Assembly (NCBI RefSeq): GCF_010548275.1
Contig: NZ_JAAGLT010000005.1
Span: 62,001 to 126,000, forward strand
DNA length: 64,000 bases
From: Streptomyces sp. SID12488
GTDB taxonomy: Bacteria > Actinomycetota > Actinomycetes > Streptomycetales > Streptomycetaceae
Direction of reading: 5' to 3'
The translations under genes were made by a program, and so were the position numbers. How positions within the stretch are numbered: the first letter of the stretch is position 1; every line of letters starts with the position of its first letter. Positions 9,407 through 17,363 of this stretch are shown in pieces. The notes under the pieces are model-generated. The model saw only the letters and a program-made list of their open reading frames with translations. It made no database searches and had not been told where the DNA came from.

Positions 9407-10044
9407 GCGGGCGCTCCTTCCAGGACGGGCCGCGTGTCCTTGCGGGAGCGCAGCCACCAGTCGCGCATGCCCCACAGGACGAGCGCGCCGTAGACGACGT
9501 AGACGAAGCCGGAGAAGGCGTAGCCGTTGGCGAAGTTGAGGGGGACGCCGACGAGGTCGACGAGGAGCCAGGCGAACCAGAACTCGACCATGCCGCGCGC
9601 CTGGGCGTACATGGCGACGATGGTGCCGACGAAGATGTAGGCGTCCGGCCAGGGGTCCCAGGACAGGGTCGGGTAGGCCTTGAAGAGCAGGGCCACGGCG
9701 ACCGTGCCGACGGCGGCGGCGCCGATCATGGCCCCGCGCTCGCGCCAGGTGGCGAACCGCGGGGTGATGTGACCGTCCGCGGAGTCGCCCTTGTGGCGGT
9801 TCCACTGCCACCAGCCGTAGCCGGCGACGGCCATGACGACGACCTGCTTGCCCGCGCTGCCGGTGAGGTGGCCGAAGAACGCGCCGAAGAGGACGAGACC
9901 GGAGAGGAACTGCACCGGCCAGCTCAGCAGGGAGCGCCGCCAGCCGAGGGCGAGGGCGATCAGGCCGAGGGTGTTGCCGATCATGTCCGACCAGAGGATG
10001 TGCTGGTCGAGGAGGGTGAACGCCTCGGTGTTCAGCCGGTTCAC
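9403..10044 (-). CDS. ribM: PnuC-family membrane transporter (RibM-type, probable riboflavin uptake)
   Basis: The protein is 213 aa and mostly hydrophobic with about seven membrane helices and PnuC-family features ([53 protein letters not shown]). PnuC proteins carry nicotinamide riboside, but members inside rib operons behind an FMN riboswitch (RibM) are known to import riboflavin, and this one fits that setting. The GTG start overlaps the ribE stop (GTGA) and its own stop overlaps the ribBA ATG, so the three are coupled. Confidence 0.88.
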   Translation of the reverse strand: MNRLNTEAFTLLDQHILWSDMIGNTLGLIALALGWRRSLLSWPVQFLSGLVLFGAFFGHLTGSAGKQVVVMAVAGYGWWQWNRHKGDSADGHITPRFATWRERGAMIGAAAVGTVAVALLFKAYPTLSWDPWPDAYIFVGTIVAMYAQARGMVEFWFAWLLVDLVGVPLNFANGYAFSGFVYVVYGALVLWGMRDWWLRSRKDTRPVLEGAPA

Positions 10045-10643
10045 TTCGCCGCCCCCTGGGGTCCGAGCAGCCGCTCGACGTACTTGGCGATGACGTCGAC
10101 CTCGAGGTTGACCGGGTCGCCGGGCTGTTTGCGGCCGAGCGTGGTCAGGTCGAGGGTGGTGGGGATGAGGCTGACGGTGAAGTAGTCCGGCCCGGCGTCG
10201 ACGACGGTGAGGCTGATGCCGTCGACGGTGATGGAACCCTTCTCGACGACATAGCGGGTGAGGTCGGCGGGGAGCGAGACCTTGACGATCTCCCAGTTCT
10301 CGGACGGCCTGCGTTCGAGGACCGTGCCCGTGCCGTCGACGTGGCCCTGCACGATGTGGCCGCCGAGGCGGGCGCCCAGGGCCATGGGGCGTTCGAGGTT
10401 GACGCGCGAGCCGACGGTGAGGACGCCCAGGCTGGAGCGGTCGAGGGTCTCCGCCATGACGTCGGCGGTGAACTCGGCGCCCTCGTGTTCGACGACCGTG
10501 AGACACACGCCGTTGACGGCGATGGAGTCGCCGTGGCGGGCACCTTCGGTGACCACGGGGCCACGGAGCCTGAAGCGGGACGCGTCGCCGAGGTTCTCGA
10601 CCGCCGTGACTTCGCCCAGTTCTTCGACGATTCCGGTGAACAC
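10041..10643 (-). CDS. ribE: Riboflavin synthase alpha chain
   Basis: The protein is 200 aa and turns two lumazine molecules into riboflavin. Two tandem lumazine-binding barrels are visible: [12 protein letters not shown]...[12 protein letters not shown] and [15 protein letters not shown]...[12 protein letters not shown]. The start is GTG at 10643 with GGGAGGA upstream. The frame is open further upstream to an ATG at 10808, but that codon lies inside the riboswitch and is not a real start. It is the first gene of the rib operon. Confidence 0.96.
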   Translation of the reverse strand: MFTGIVEELGEVTAVENLGDASRFRLRGPVVTEGARHGDSIAVNGVCLTVVEHEGAEFTADVMAETLDRSSLGVLTVGSRVNLERPMALGARLGGHIVQGHVDGTGTVLERRPSENWEIVKVSLPADLTRYVVEKGSITVDGISLTVVDAGPDYFTVSLIPTTLDLTTLGRKQPGDPVNLEVDVIAKYVERLLGPQGAAK

Positions 10644-10792
10644 TTCCCGGGTCCTCCCTGCCTCTTCGGGCACGGACTCCGGGGCCTGTCGATGACGACA
10701 GCTGTGAACGGGCAGGAACACCGGGAGCGACGCCGGACGGAGCTCGACCCATGGCCAAGCTGTACGGCGGCGCGCACGAATGCCCGCCCGCC

Positions 10793-10924
10793 GCGCACTG
10801 CCTCCCATCCGGACTTTAACCGTCGGTCCAGGAATTCCACCTGGTCAACCGGCCGCCGAAAAACATGCGGACGGGTCGCGGACTGTAACCGCCGGTTCGG
10901 ACTTTCACCGACCCCGGAGTGCGC
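10793..10924 (-). promoter_or_regulatory. FMN riboswitch (RFN element)
   Basis: Read on the minus strand, the aptamer has all canonical parts: closing stem GCGCACT/AGTGCGC, GGTGAAAGTCCGAACCGGCGG, TTACAGTCCGCGAC, CCAGGTGGAATTCCTGGACCG and ACGGTTAAAGTCCGGATGG-GAG. About 150 bases separate it from the ribE GTG. That stretch includes a CTGTCG/CGACAG hairpin and a CCTGCC that could pair with the GGCAGGGAGG around the ribosome binding site. Control at translation initiation is therefore plausible but inferred. Confidence 0.95.
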
Positions 10925-11062
10925 TGCTTCTGTTAGAGGTCAGTGTGCCACGCCCGGCCGTACTCCATGCGGGTGAGTTTTGTGGACTGACTCACAAGAA
11001 CCGATGGGAATATCCGACGGGAACGGGCGGCAGGTGAGAGGCGGGCAATCGAGCCGCACAAT

Positions 11063-11104
11063 TGGTCCATACCTATTGACCGCCATGGTCCAGACCTCTT
11101 AGCG
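11063..11104 (+). promoter_or_regulatory. Chitinase-type promoter with paired direct repeats, no gene downstream
   Basis: Two 12-base repeats, TGGTCCATACCT (11063-11074) and TGGTCCAGACCT (11086-11097), flank a -35 box TTGACC (11076-11081); a -10-like TTAGCG starts at 11099. Paired TGGTCNNGACCT repeats are the known hallmark of Streptomyces chitinase promoters and resemble DasR sites. The promoter points to the right, yet the next gene there is on the opposite strand and begins its 3' end at 11171. The rest of 10925-11170 shows no gene. Confidence 0.75.
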
Positions 11105-11170
11105 TCGGTGCCGGACCGGTGGCGGTGACGACGGCCCTGGCCCGCCGCCGGTCCCCCACACCCTCCAGAA

Positions 11171-12361
11171 CTACCTGACCGGCGCCCCGAACAGCACCTC
11201 CTGCGCACCTTCCCGAGCCGTCAGCAACGCCCCGCGCAGTACCGCTCCGCCGCCCAGTGCGCTCGCGCGCACCTGAGCCGGGAGGGGTGACATCCGGGCA
11301 AGCCGTACCTCGACAAGGGTGGCGAGTACGTCACCGCCCGCCCGGCCGACCTCGCCGCCCAGCACCACGCATCCCGGGTCGAGGACGGCGACGACGGAAG
11401 CGACGCCGATGGCGAGTCGGTCGGCGAGGGTGTCGAGGAAACGGGCGTGGGCCGGGGCCCCGGGGGCCGTCACGGCCGCGCGGACCAGAGCCGCCGCGTA
11501 GGGCTCATGGGTGGCGGCGTCGGCCACCATGTCCTGCTTACCCGCCAGTCGGGCGATCGCCGCCGCTCCGGCGAGGGAGTGGAAGCCGCCCGCGCAGTCC
11601 GTGGCCGACGGCAGCTGCCCCGTGCCCGGCACCGGCAGGAAGCCGATCTCGCCGGTGCCGCCGGAGGCCCCCCGGCGCAGGATGCCGTCGAGGACCACGG
11701 CCGCGCCGGTGCCGTGGCCGAGCCACAGCAGCACGAAGGTGTCCCGGTCGCGGGCGGCGCCGTCGCGCTGTTCGGCGAGGGCGGCGAGGTTGGTCTCGTT
11801 CTCGACGATCACGCGGGTCCCGGGAAGCCGTTCCTGGAGCGCGGCGACCAGCCTGCGGTGCCACACCGGCAGGCCTCCGGTGTCCCGGAGTTCGCCGGTC
11901 GCCGGGTCGATCAGACCAGGGGCGCCGATCCCGACCGTGTGCAGTTGCTCGGCTCCGGCCTCCTTGGCGACCCGCTCGACGAGAGCGACCGCCTGTTCCA
12001 CGGCGGGGCCGGTGCCGGTGTCGCCCCCGATCGGCACGGACGCCTCGGCGAGCACCTCGCCCAGCAGGTCGGCTACGACGACGGAGACACCTTCGGTACG
12101 GACGTCGAGGGCGGCCAGGTGGGCGAGGCCGGCGACGATCCCGTACACCTTCGCGTTCGGTCCTCGGCGCTGCTCCCCCGACTCCCCCACGACCGTGATC
12201 AGTCCGGCGGCGGTGAGGCGTTCGACGAGGTCGGCGACGGTCGGGCGGGACAGGCCGGTGAGCTGCTTCAACTGCCAGGCCGCCAACGGGCCTTCCTTCT
12301 GGAGCAGACGCAGGGCGAGCCGGTCGTTGATGGCCCGGGCGGTGCTCGGTGATGCGGGCAT
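11171..12361 (-). CDS. ROK-family transcriptional regulator
   Basis: The protein is 396 aa. The N-terminal winged helix-turn-helix (residues ~10-65, AWQLKQLTGLSRPTVADLVERLTAAGLI) is followed by a sugar-kinase-like ROK domain (AALDVRTEGVSVVVADL; GIGAPGLIDPATGEL; NETNLAALAEQ; WLGHGTGAAVVLDGILRRGASGGTGEIGFLPV). It lacks the full CxCGxxGC zinc motif of catalytic ROK kinases. It is transcribed away from an MFS exporter gene with an inverted repeat between them, so it probably controls that exporter in response to a small ligand. Confidence 0.9.
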   Translation of the reverse strand: MPASPSTARAINDRLALRLLQKEGPLAAWQLKQLTGLSRPTVADLVERLTAAGLITVVGESGEQRRGPNAKVYGIVAGLAHLAALDVRTEGVSVVVADLLGEVLAEASVPIGGDTGTGPAVEQAVALVERVAKEAGAEQLHTVGIGAPGLIDPATGELRDTGGLPVWHRRLVAALQERLPGTRVIVENETNLAALAEQRDGAARDRDTFVLLWLGHGTGAAVVLDGILRRGASGGTGEIGFLPVPGTGQLPSATDCAGGFHSLAGAAAIARLAGKQDMVADAATHEPYAAALVRAAVTAPGAPAHARFLDTLADRLAIGVASVVAVLDPGCVVLGGEVGRAGGDVLATLVEVRLARMSPLPAQVRASALGGGAVLRGALLTAREGAQEVLFGAPVR

Positions 12362-12421
12362 GCCGAGATCCTTCCAGATCGGCGGGGCCGTTCCCGCTGC
12401 GGACGGCCGATATCTCGCTAT

Positions 12422-12444
12422 CTATCAGGCAGGGTTCCTGATAG
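12422..12444. promoter_or_regulatory. Inverted repeat, likely ROK operator
   Basis: CTATCAGG and CCTGATAG, 8-base perfect arms, are separated by 7 bases. The site lies in the 160-base divergent region between the ROK gene and the MFS gene, an AT-rich patch in an otherwise GC-rich setting. It could serve both promoters. Confidence 0.7.
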
Positions 12445-12521
12445 TTTACGGCAGCGCGCGGCGGAGGTTCCGCGACACAGCTGGAGACACGGCGGAGAGC
12501 CGACCCGGGAAGGGCCGCAGA

Positions 12522-13733
12522 ATGGGTGCAGTGCTGTACGAACGAGACGAGGTGAAGCGCGCCCGGTACGCCGTGGCCGCGGTCTTCGCCGTGCACGGCG
12601 CCGTCACCGGCTCGTTCGCGACCCGGGTGCCGTGGATCCAGGACCACGCCTCGGTCAGCGCGGGGCAGTTGGGGCTGGCTCTGGCGTTCCCCGCGCTCGG
12701 CGCCTCCCTCGCGATGCCGCTCGCGGGCCGCATCAGCCACCGTTTCGGCGCCCGTACGGCGTTGCGCGGTCTGATCGCGCTCTGGACCCTGGCGCTGGTC
12801 CTGCCGGCCCTGTCCCCGAACCTCCCCACGCTCTGCCTCGCCCTGTTCGTCTACGGCGCAACCGCCGGCATGGCGGACGTGGCGATGAACGCGCTGGGCG
12901 TGGAGATCGAGAACCGGCTGGGCAGGTCGATCATGTCCGGCCTGCACGGCATGTGGAGTGCGGGGGCCCTGGTCGGCGCGGCGGGCGGCACCCTCGCCGC
13001 GCATCTGGGCTCGGACGCGCGCCTCCATCACGTACTCGCGGCGGCGACCCTCACGGTTCTCGGCGTGGCCGCCTGCCGCTGGGTGCTCGATCTGCGCCCC
13101 ACCGAGGACGAGGAGCCGCCTCCGAAGTTCGCGCTGCCGCCCAGATCCGCGCTGCTGATCGGCGCGGTCGGCTTCTGCGCGGTGTTCGCGGAGGGCGCGA
13201 GCCTGGACTGGTCGGCGGTGTACCTGCGGGACGAGTTGGGCACCTCGGACGGTCTGGCGGCGGCTTCCACGACCGGCTTCATGCTGACGATGGCGGTGGC
13301 CCGGCTCGTCGGCGACTCGGTCGTGAACCGTTTCGGCGCGGTGCGCACGGTCCGCGCGGGCGGCGTGCTCGCCGTAGTCGGCGGTGTCCTCATCGTGGTC
13401 GCGGAGCATCCCGCCACGGCGATGACCGGCTTCGCGCTGCTCGGTCTCGGCATCGCCGTGGTCGTCCCGCTGTGCTTCGCGGCGGCGGGCCACAGCGGCC
13501 CCAACCCCAGTCAGGCCATCGCGGGCGTCGCCACCATCACGTACACCTCGGGCCTGGTCGCGCCGAGCGCGATCGGGACGCTGGCCCAGGCGACGAGCCT
13601 GGTGGTGTCGTTCGGGCTGGTCACGGTGCTGGCGGGCGGGCTCGCCGGGTTCGCGGGAGTGCTGCGGGCCGGCGAGAAGGACCGCCCGAAGGTCAGTCCG
13701 CCGGGCGCAGCAGTTCCCGACCGCAGGCCCTGA
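12522..13733 (+). CDS. MFS transporter (drug/sugar efflux type)
   Basis: The protein is 403 aa with about 12 hydrophobic helices. The N-terminal half contains RYAVAAVFAVHGAVTGSFATRVPWIQDHASVSAGQLGLALAFPALGASLAMPLAGRISHRFGAR, with the loop 2-3 signature GRISHRFGAR. The FATRVP...LG pattern is typical of the YfkM/YybO-like MFS group. The ATG at 12522 has GGGAAGG upstream. Its stop lies 41 bases inside the convergent thioesterase gene. The divergent ROK regulator is its likely controller; the substrate is unknown. Confidence 0.88.
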   Translation: MGAVLYERDEVKRARYAVAAVFAVHGAVTGSFATRVPWIQDHASVSAGQLGLALAFPALGASLAMPLAGRISHRFGARTALRGLIALWTLALVLPALSPNLPTLCLALFVYGATAGMADVAMNALGVEIENRLGRSIMSGLHGMWSAGALVGAAGGTLAAHLGSDARLHHVLAAATLTVLGVAACRWVLDLRPTEDEEPPPKFALPPRSALLIGAVGFCAVFAEGASLDWSAVYLRDELGTSDGLAAASTTGFMLTMAVARLVGDSVVNRFGAVRTVRAGGVLAVVGGVLIVVAEHPATAMTGFALLGLGIAVVVPLCFAAAGHSGPNPSQAIAGVATITYTSGLVAPSAIGTLAQATSLVVSFGLVTVLAGGLAGFAGVLRAGEKDRPKVSPPGAAVPDRRP

Positions 13734-14172
13734 ACCGGTCGCTCCACGGCGTGGGCCGCAGGGTGCCCGCGTCGAGACGGACCAGCACCCGGGTGCCCCG
13801 GGCGTATGTCACCTCACCGTCGGCCGAGCAGAGCCGGAAGCCGTAGGTGAGGCCAGTGGTGCCGAGGCGGTCCACCCAGAGGTGCACGGCGTAGGCGCCG
13901 GGCCGATCGACCGGTGCCTCGTAGCTGATGAGCAGTTCCCTGACCACGTTGCAGAAGTCCCCGGCCGCCGCCCAGTCACCGTCGAAGGTGAAGCCGTACC
14001 CGTGCAGCAGCTCGTTCCAGGCCCGCTCCACCAGTAGCGGATAGCGGGCGTTGTGGAGCATGCCGAGGGAGTCGAGGTCGTCGAAGTGGACGGTGACGGG
14101 CATCAGCCGCCCGTACGAGACGTCCGGATCGGCGGAGGACATGGGCGCTGCGACTTCGGCTTCGGCGGTCAC
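13693..14172 (-). CDS. Hot-dog fold acyl-CoA thioesterase
   Basis: The protein is 159 aa. The segment MPVTVHFDDLDSLGMLHNARYPLLVERAWNELL matches the YbgC/FadM-type 4HBT motif with the catalytic Asp and the HNARY loop, followed by the expected beta-sheet pattern. GTG at 14172 is chosen because CAGGAG lies 8 bases upstream; an ATG at 14199 in the same frame lacks such a site. The last 41 bases overlap the 3' end of the MFS gene on the other strand. The acyl substrate cannot be read. Confidence 0.82.
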   Translation of the reverse strand: MTAEAEVAAPMSSADPDVSYGRLMPVTVHFDDLDSLGMLHNARYPLLVERAWNELLHGYGFTFDGDWAAAGDFCNVVRELLISYEAPVDRPGAYAVHLWVDRLGTTGLTYGFRLCSADGEVTYARGTRVLVRLDAGTLRPTPWSDRFRACGRELLRPAD

Positions 14173-14267
14173 GGGCGGGGCTCCTGGGGCGTACGGCATG
14201 AATGGTGGATGCAGTTATTTACGCGTCCTCATCCTAAGCGCACGCTCAGAATCACCCTCCGGTCGGC

Positions 14268-15488
14268 TCAGCGCGCCAGGTCGTAGGCGTACGACGGGGT
14301 GAACGTGCCAGGTGTGCCCTTGCAGCCGTCCGACTCCCCCGGCAGCTTGACCCACAGATAGGCGTCGATCCGCGCCTCGCCGGTGCTCGTGGTCGGCGCC
14401 CGGCCGAGTTTCCGGCCGTCCGGGTCGCACCACTCGCCGTCGGCCGGGGCGCCGTTGCCGTTGCGGCTGGTGTCGATCACGGCTCCGAGGCCGGCGGGGC
14501 CGCCGAGGGCGTCGAGGACCTGTCGGTCGTACGTGATCTCGTCGTCCGTGCGGTGGAAGTTGGAGACGTTGCTGAAGACGCCGTCGGAGGAGGCGGCCGA
14601 TGCCGCGCCCGCCTGACGGAGGAGGGCCGCCTGCTTGGCGGGGGCGTTCCAGCCGGAGTGGCCCGCGTCGTAGTAGACGCGGGCATTGGGGTCGGCGGCC
14701 TTGAGGGCGCGGCCCGCGCGGGCCAGCGAGGCGAAGCGGTCGGCACGCTGCCCCGTGGAGAGACAGTCGGACTGGGCGATCGAGTCGGGCTCCAGGATGA
14801 CGATGACCTCGTCGGAGCCGAGGCCCGCCGCGAACGCGTCGATCCAGCCGTCGTAAGCGTCGAGGTCGGGCGCACCGCCCTGGGAGGCGCCGCCGCAGTC
14901 GCGGTCCGGAACGGCGTACGGCACGAGCACCGGGACCCGGCCGGCGCCCGCCGCACCCGCGGTGACCGCGCGGACCCGGGCGGCGATCGTCGAAGGTGAG
15001 AAGTCGGCGAACCAGACCGCCGCCGGACGGTCGGCGATCTCCGCCTCGATGACGGGGCGGCGCGGATCGTCGCGGTGGGCGCCGACCCAGTCGAGGACCT
15101 GGGAGTCGGGGTAGCGGTAGAGACGGGTGGACACCGCGGCGGGCGCCTGTTTCGCCTCCGGCTCGGCCCCCTGGGCTGCGGGCGAGGGGGTGCGGCTCGG
15201 CTTCTTCGCCTTCGTCGTACGGGCGGACGGGGAGGGCGACTTCGAGGGGGTCGGCGTGGGCGGGGCCGACGTCACGGCCGGCAGCGGGGCGAGCAGGGGC
15301 GAGCTGGTCACCTCGGGCCTGGCCTCGTCGGCACCGCCACCGCGCCCGTCGTCGAGCGCGGAGAGCAGCCCGGTCGCGGTGCCCACGGCGACCACGACCG
15401 AGGCGGCGGCGACCATGACGGAACGCCGGGCGGCGCGCCTGCGTTCGACCCGGCGCGAGGCCAGGCGGTGGGCGCGCAAGCCTGACAC
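14268..15488 (-). CDS. Membrane-anchored glycoside hydrolase family 6 (cellulase-type)
   Basis: The protein is 406 aa. A basic N-terminus precedes one hydrophobic helix (residues ~25-44) with no clear signal-peptidase site, so the protein is probably anchored with its catalytic domain outside. A Ser/Thr/Pro linker (60-115) follows, then a GH6 domain with VPYAVPDRDCGG (acid Asp197), VIVILEPDSIA (230-238), VIDTSRNGNG (338-347) and WVKLPGESDGC (380-389). GH6 enzymes are inverting endo-glucanases or cellobiohydrolases on beta-1,4-glucan. No cellulose-binding module is present. GTG at 15488 is preferred (GAGGAG 6 bases upstream); TTG at 15494 is possible. Confidence 0.92.
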   Translation of the reverse strand: MSGLRAHRLASRRVERRRAARRSVMVAAASVVVAVGTATGLLSALDDGRGGGADEARPEVTSSPLLAPLPAVTSAPPTPTPSKSPSPSARTTKAKKPSRTPSPAAQGAEPEAKQAPAAVSTRLYRYPDSQVLDWVGAHRDDPRRPVIEAEIADRPAAVWFADFSPSTIAARVRAVTAGAAGAGRVPVLVPYAVPDRDCGGASQGGAPDLDAYDGWIDAFAAGLGSDEVIVILEPDSIAQSDCLSTGQRADRFASLARAGRALKAADPNARVYYDAGHSGWNAPAKQAALLRQAGAASAASSDGVFSNVSNFHRTDDEITYDRQVLDALGGPAGLGAVIDTSRNGNGAPADGEWCDPDGRKLGRAPTTSTGEARIDAYLWVKLPGESDGCKGTPGTFTPSYAYDLAR

Positions 15489-15564
15489 GTACAACTCCTC
15501 TTCCTCCGCCGCGGCGGGCGCGTTCCCCCGTTCTGGGGAAGCGTCCGGCTCGGCGGCACGTCCG

Positions 15565-15579
15565 CCAGCCTAGGGCTGG
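15565..15579. promoter_or_regulatory. Inverted repeat in GH6/DUF5995 divergent region
   Basis: CCAGCC-TAG-GGCTGG, 6-base arms with a 3-base spacer, overlaps a TAGGGC that could be the -10 box of the rightward gene. The 103-base divergent region carries no CebR-type box (TGGGAGCGCTCCCA), so cellobiose control through CebR is not supported here. Confidence 0.4.
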
Positions 15580-15591
15580 GACCCTGCCCTC

Positions 15592-16266
15592 ATGGTGCAA
15601 TTGGAACAGTTCACCACTTCTGTCGACCAGGTCCTCTCCCGTATGCGCGCGCTGGAGGCACACCTGCCGCCGCGCGACGGGCTGGCGGTCTTCAACCGCG
15701 TCTACCTCGCCGTCACGGAGGCCTTCGACCGGCGTCTGGAGGCCGGCGCGTTCCCCGACGCCGAGGCCGCGATCACCCTGGACGTACGGTTCGCCGAGCG
15801 GTATCTGCGGGTGGCCGAAGACGAGCACGCGCCCGCCTGCTGGCGCCCGCTGCTCCAGTTCCGCCGCCACCCCGGTGTACGCCCGCTGCAGTTCGCGCTC
15901 GCGGGCATCAATGCGCACATCGGGCACGATCTGGCGCTCGCCGTCGTGGACGCCTGTCGTACGCTCGACTGCGAACCCGCCGATCTCGAGGATGAGTTCG
16001 AACGCGTGGGTGATCTACTCGTTTCGCTGGAGGAGTGCGTCCGCGAAGAGCTGATGCCGGGTCCCGACCTGCTCCAGATCGCCGATCCGCTCACCCACCT
16101 GCTCGGCGCATGGAGCATGGAGCGGGCCCGGGCCGCCACCTGGTCGGCGGCCCGCACGCTGTGGGCGCTGCGCCGGCTGCCCGATGTCGCCGAGGAGTTC
16201 ACCGACCGCCTCGACGCGGCGGTCGGCTTCGCGAGCCGCATGCTCCTCACGCCGCTGCCGGACTGA
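15592..16266 (+). CDS. DUF5995 family protein
   Basis: The protein is 224 aa, soluble and helical. FNRVYLAVTEAFDRRL, FAERYLRVAEDE and ALAGINAHIGHDLALAVVDAC match the DUF5995 family, where conserved His residues (HIGHD) suggest metal or ligand binding; no function is established. There is no clear Shine-Dalgarno before the ATG (sequence GACCCTGCCCTC), so it may be translated from a very short leader. It is divergent from the GH6 gene. Confidence 0.75.
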   Translation: MVQLEQFTTSVDQVLSRMRALEAHLPPRDGLAVFNRVYLAVTEAFDRRLEAGAFPDAEAAITLDVRFAERYLRVAEDEHAPACWRPLLQFRRHPGVRPLQFALAGINAHIGHDLALAVVDACRTLDCEPADLEDEFERVGDLLVSLEECVREELMPGPDLLQIADPLTHLLGAWSMERARAATWSAARTLWALRRLPDVAEEFTDRLDAAVGFASRMLLTPLPD

Positions 16267-16305
16267 TCCGGCCACTCCTGCGCGGGACCTCCGCCATAGC
16301 TAGGT

Positions 16306-16320
16306 GAACGTTGTACGTTC
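16306..16320. promoter_or_regulatory. 15-bp palindrome upstream of LLM oxidoreductase
   Basis: GAACGT-TGT-ACGTTC is a perfect palindrome with a 3-base centre, of the size typical for TetR-type operators, 66 bases before the start of the LLM gene. No TetR gene is adjacent. Confidence 0.6.
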
Positions 16321-16331
16321 GATGGCGAACG

Positions 16332-16371
16332 CATCTCTTGTGATTTCTTGCGATCTCTAGCGATCTCTTGC
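16332..16371 (+). repeat. Four tandem imperfect decamers in a leader region
   Basis: Four consecutive 10-base units (CATCTCTTGT, GATTTCTTGC, GATCTCTAGC, GATCTCTTGC) end 5 bases before the AAGGAG ribosome binding site of the LLM gene. The 10-base period equals one helical turn and the units are AT-richer than the surroundings. Confidence 0.75.
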
Positions 16372-16385
16372 GAAGGAGCACGGGT

Positions 16386-17315
16386 ATGGCCGTCCGCCTG
16401 GGTCTGGGTCTTCCGCAGTCACACCAGTACGAGATCGGACGGGACGTGCCGGACGTGGCACGCGCGGCCGAACAGATCGGCTACGAGAGCCTCTGGGTGC
16501 TCGAACGCGCCCTGTTCCCGGAGCCCGCGACCCAGGGCCTGTACGGCATCGAGGGCCTCGCCTGGCCCGACGCGTACCGGGGTCTGGCCGAACCGCTGGT
16601 GACGCTCACGCTGGCCGCCACGGCCACCGAGCACGCCCGCCTGGGCACCAGTGTGCTGGTGGCCCCGCTGCACGGCCCCTTCCAACTGGCCCGCACGCTC
16701 GGCACGTTGGACGCAGCGAGCGGCGGCCGGGTGGTAGCGGGCTTCGGCACCGGCTGGTCCGTCGACGAGTACGCCGCCGCCGGAGTGGCCCCGTTCGCGG
16801 AGCGCGGTCAGGTGCTGGACGAGATCCTCGACGTGTGCCGGGCGGTCTGGGGCCCGGACCCGGTCCAGTACGACGGCCGCCTGACGAAGATCGCGTCGTC
16901 CGTGATCGGTCCCAAGCCCGCCCGCCCCATCCCGATCCTCCTGCCCGCCAACAGCAAGAAGGCACTGGCCCGGCTCGTCGAACGCGGCGACGGCTGGCAC
17001 CCGATCGCCATGGGTGCCGAGCAACTCGCCGCCCAGTGGCGGCAGGTGCAGGACGTCGCCGCCGAGAAGGGCCGCACCAGGCCGATCGAGACGGTGGCGC
17101 GGGTGAACCCCACCTACACGGCGAAGGCATACGACGGCGCCGACCGCCGCCCCTTCCAGGGCAGCGTCGACCAGATCGTTACCGACCTCGCCGCCCACGC
17201 CGAGATCGGCCTCGACGAGTTCTTCTTCGACTTCGGCGACACCCCGAGGGACGCCGGCGAACTCAAGGACCTGGCCGCCGAGTTGTACGAGGCGGCACGG
17301 ACCGCGGGGCTCTGA
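16386..17315 (+). CDS. LLM class oxidoreductase, probably F420-dependent
   Basis: The protein is 309 aa with the luciferase-like TIM-barrel fold: RLGLGLPQSHQYEIG at the start, GYESLWVLERAL, RLGTSVLVAPLHGPFQLARTLGTLDAASGGRVVAGFGTGWSVDEYAAAGV in the core and a C-terminal QIVTDLAAHAEIGLDEFFFDF. The LGTSV...LA+TLGTLD-S-GR pattern is shared by actinomycete F420-dependent enzymes. The substrate is unknown. ATG at 16386 follows AAGGAG. The gene stands alone and converges on the amine oxidase gene. Confidence 0.88.
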   Translation: MAVRLGLGLPQSHQYEIGRDVPDVARAAEQIGYESLWVLERALFPEPATQGLYGIEGLAWPDAYRGLAEPLVTLTLAATATEHARLGTSVLVAPLHGPFQLARTLGTLDAASGGRVVAGFGTGWSVDEYAAAGVAPFAERGQVLDEILDVCRAVWGPDPVQYDGRLTKIASSVIGPKPARPIPILLPANSKKALARLVERGDGWHPIAMGAEQLAAQWRQVQDVAAEKGRTRPIETVARVNPTYTAKAYDGADRRPFQGSVDQIVTDLAAHAEIGLDEFFFDFGDTPRDAGELKDLAAELYEAARTAGL

Positions 17316-17333
17316 CCGACCCCGACAGCCCTT

Positions 17334-17363
17334 GGTCCTGGTCCTGGCCCTAGTCCTAGTCCT
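17334..17363. repeat. Five hexanucleotide repeats at a convergent gene end
   Basis: The run is GGTCCT, GGTCCT, GGCCCT, AGTCCT, AGTCCT. The stop codon of the amine oxidase gene (minus strand) falls inside the array, so slippage here would alter that protein's C-terminus or extend it. Confidence 0.8.

Noticed and set aside
10644..10808. ATG at 10808 as an earlier start for ribE
   Set aside because: The codon is part of the conserved GGATGGGAG end of the FMN riboswitch; the GTG at 10643 has a proper ribosome binding site and the conserved N-terminus.
11538..13493. Long minus-strand open frame across the ROK and MFS genes
   Set aside because: It spans two well-supported genes on both strands and is Arg/His-rich; a shadow frame.
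15489..15591. CebR operator upstream of the GH6 gene
   Set aside because: No sequence close to TGGGAGCGCTCCCA is present; only short unrelated inverted repeats were found.
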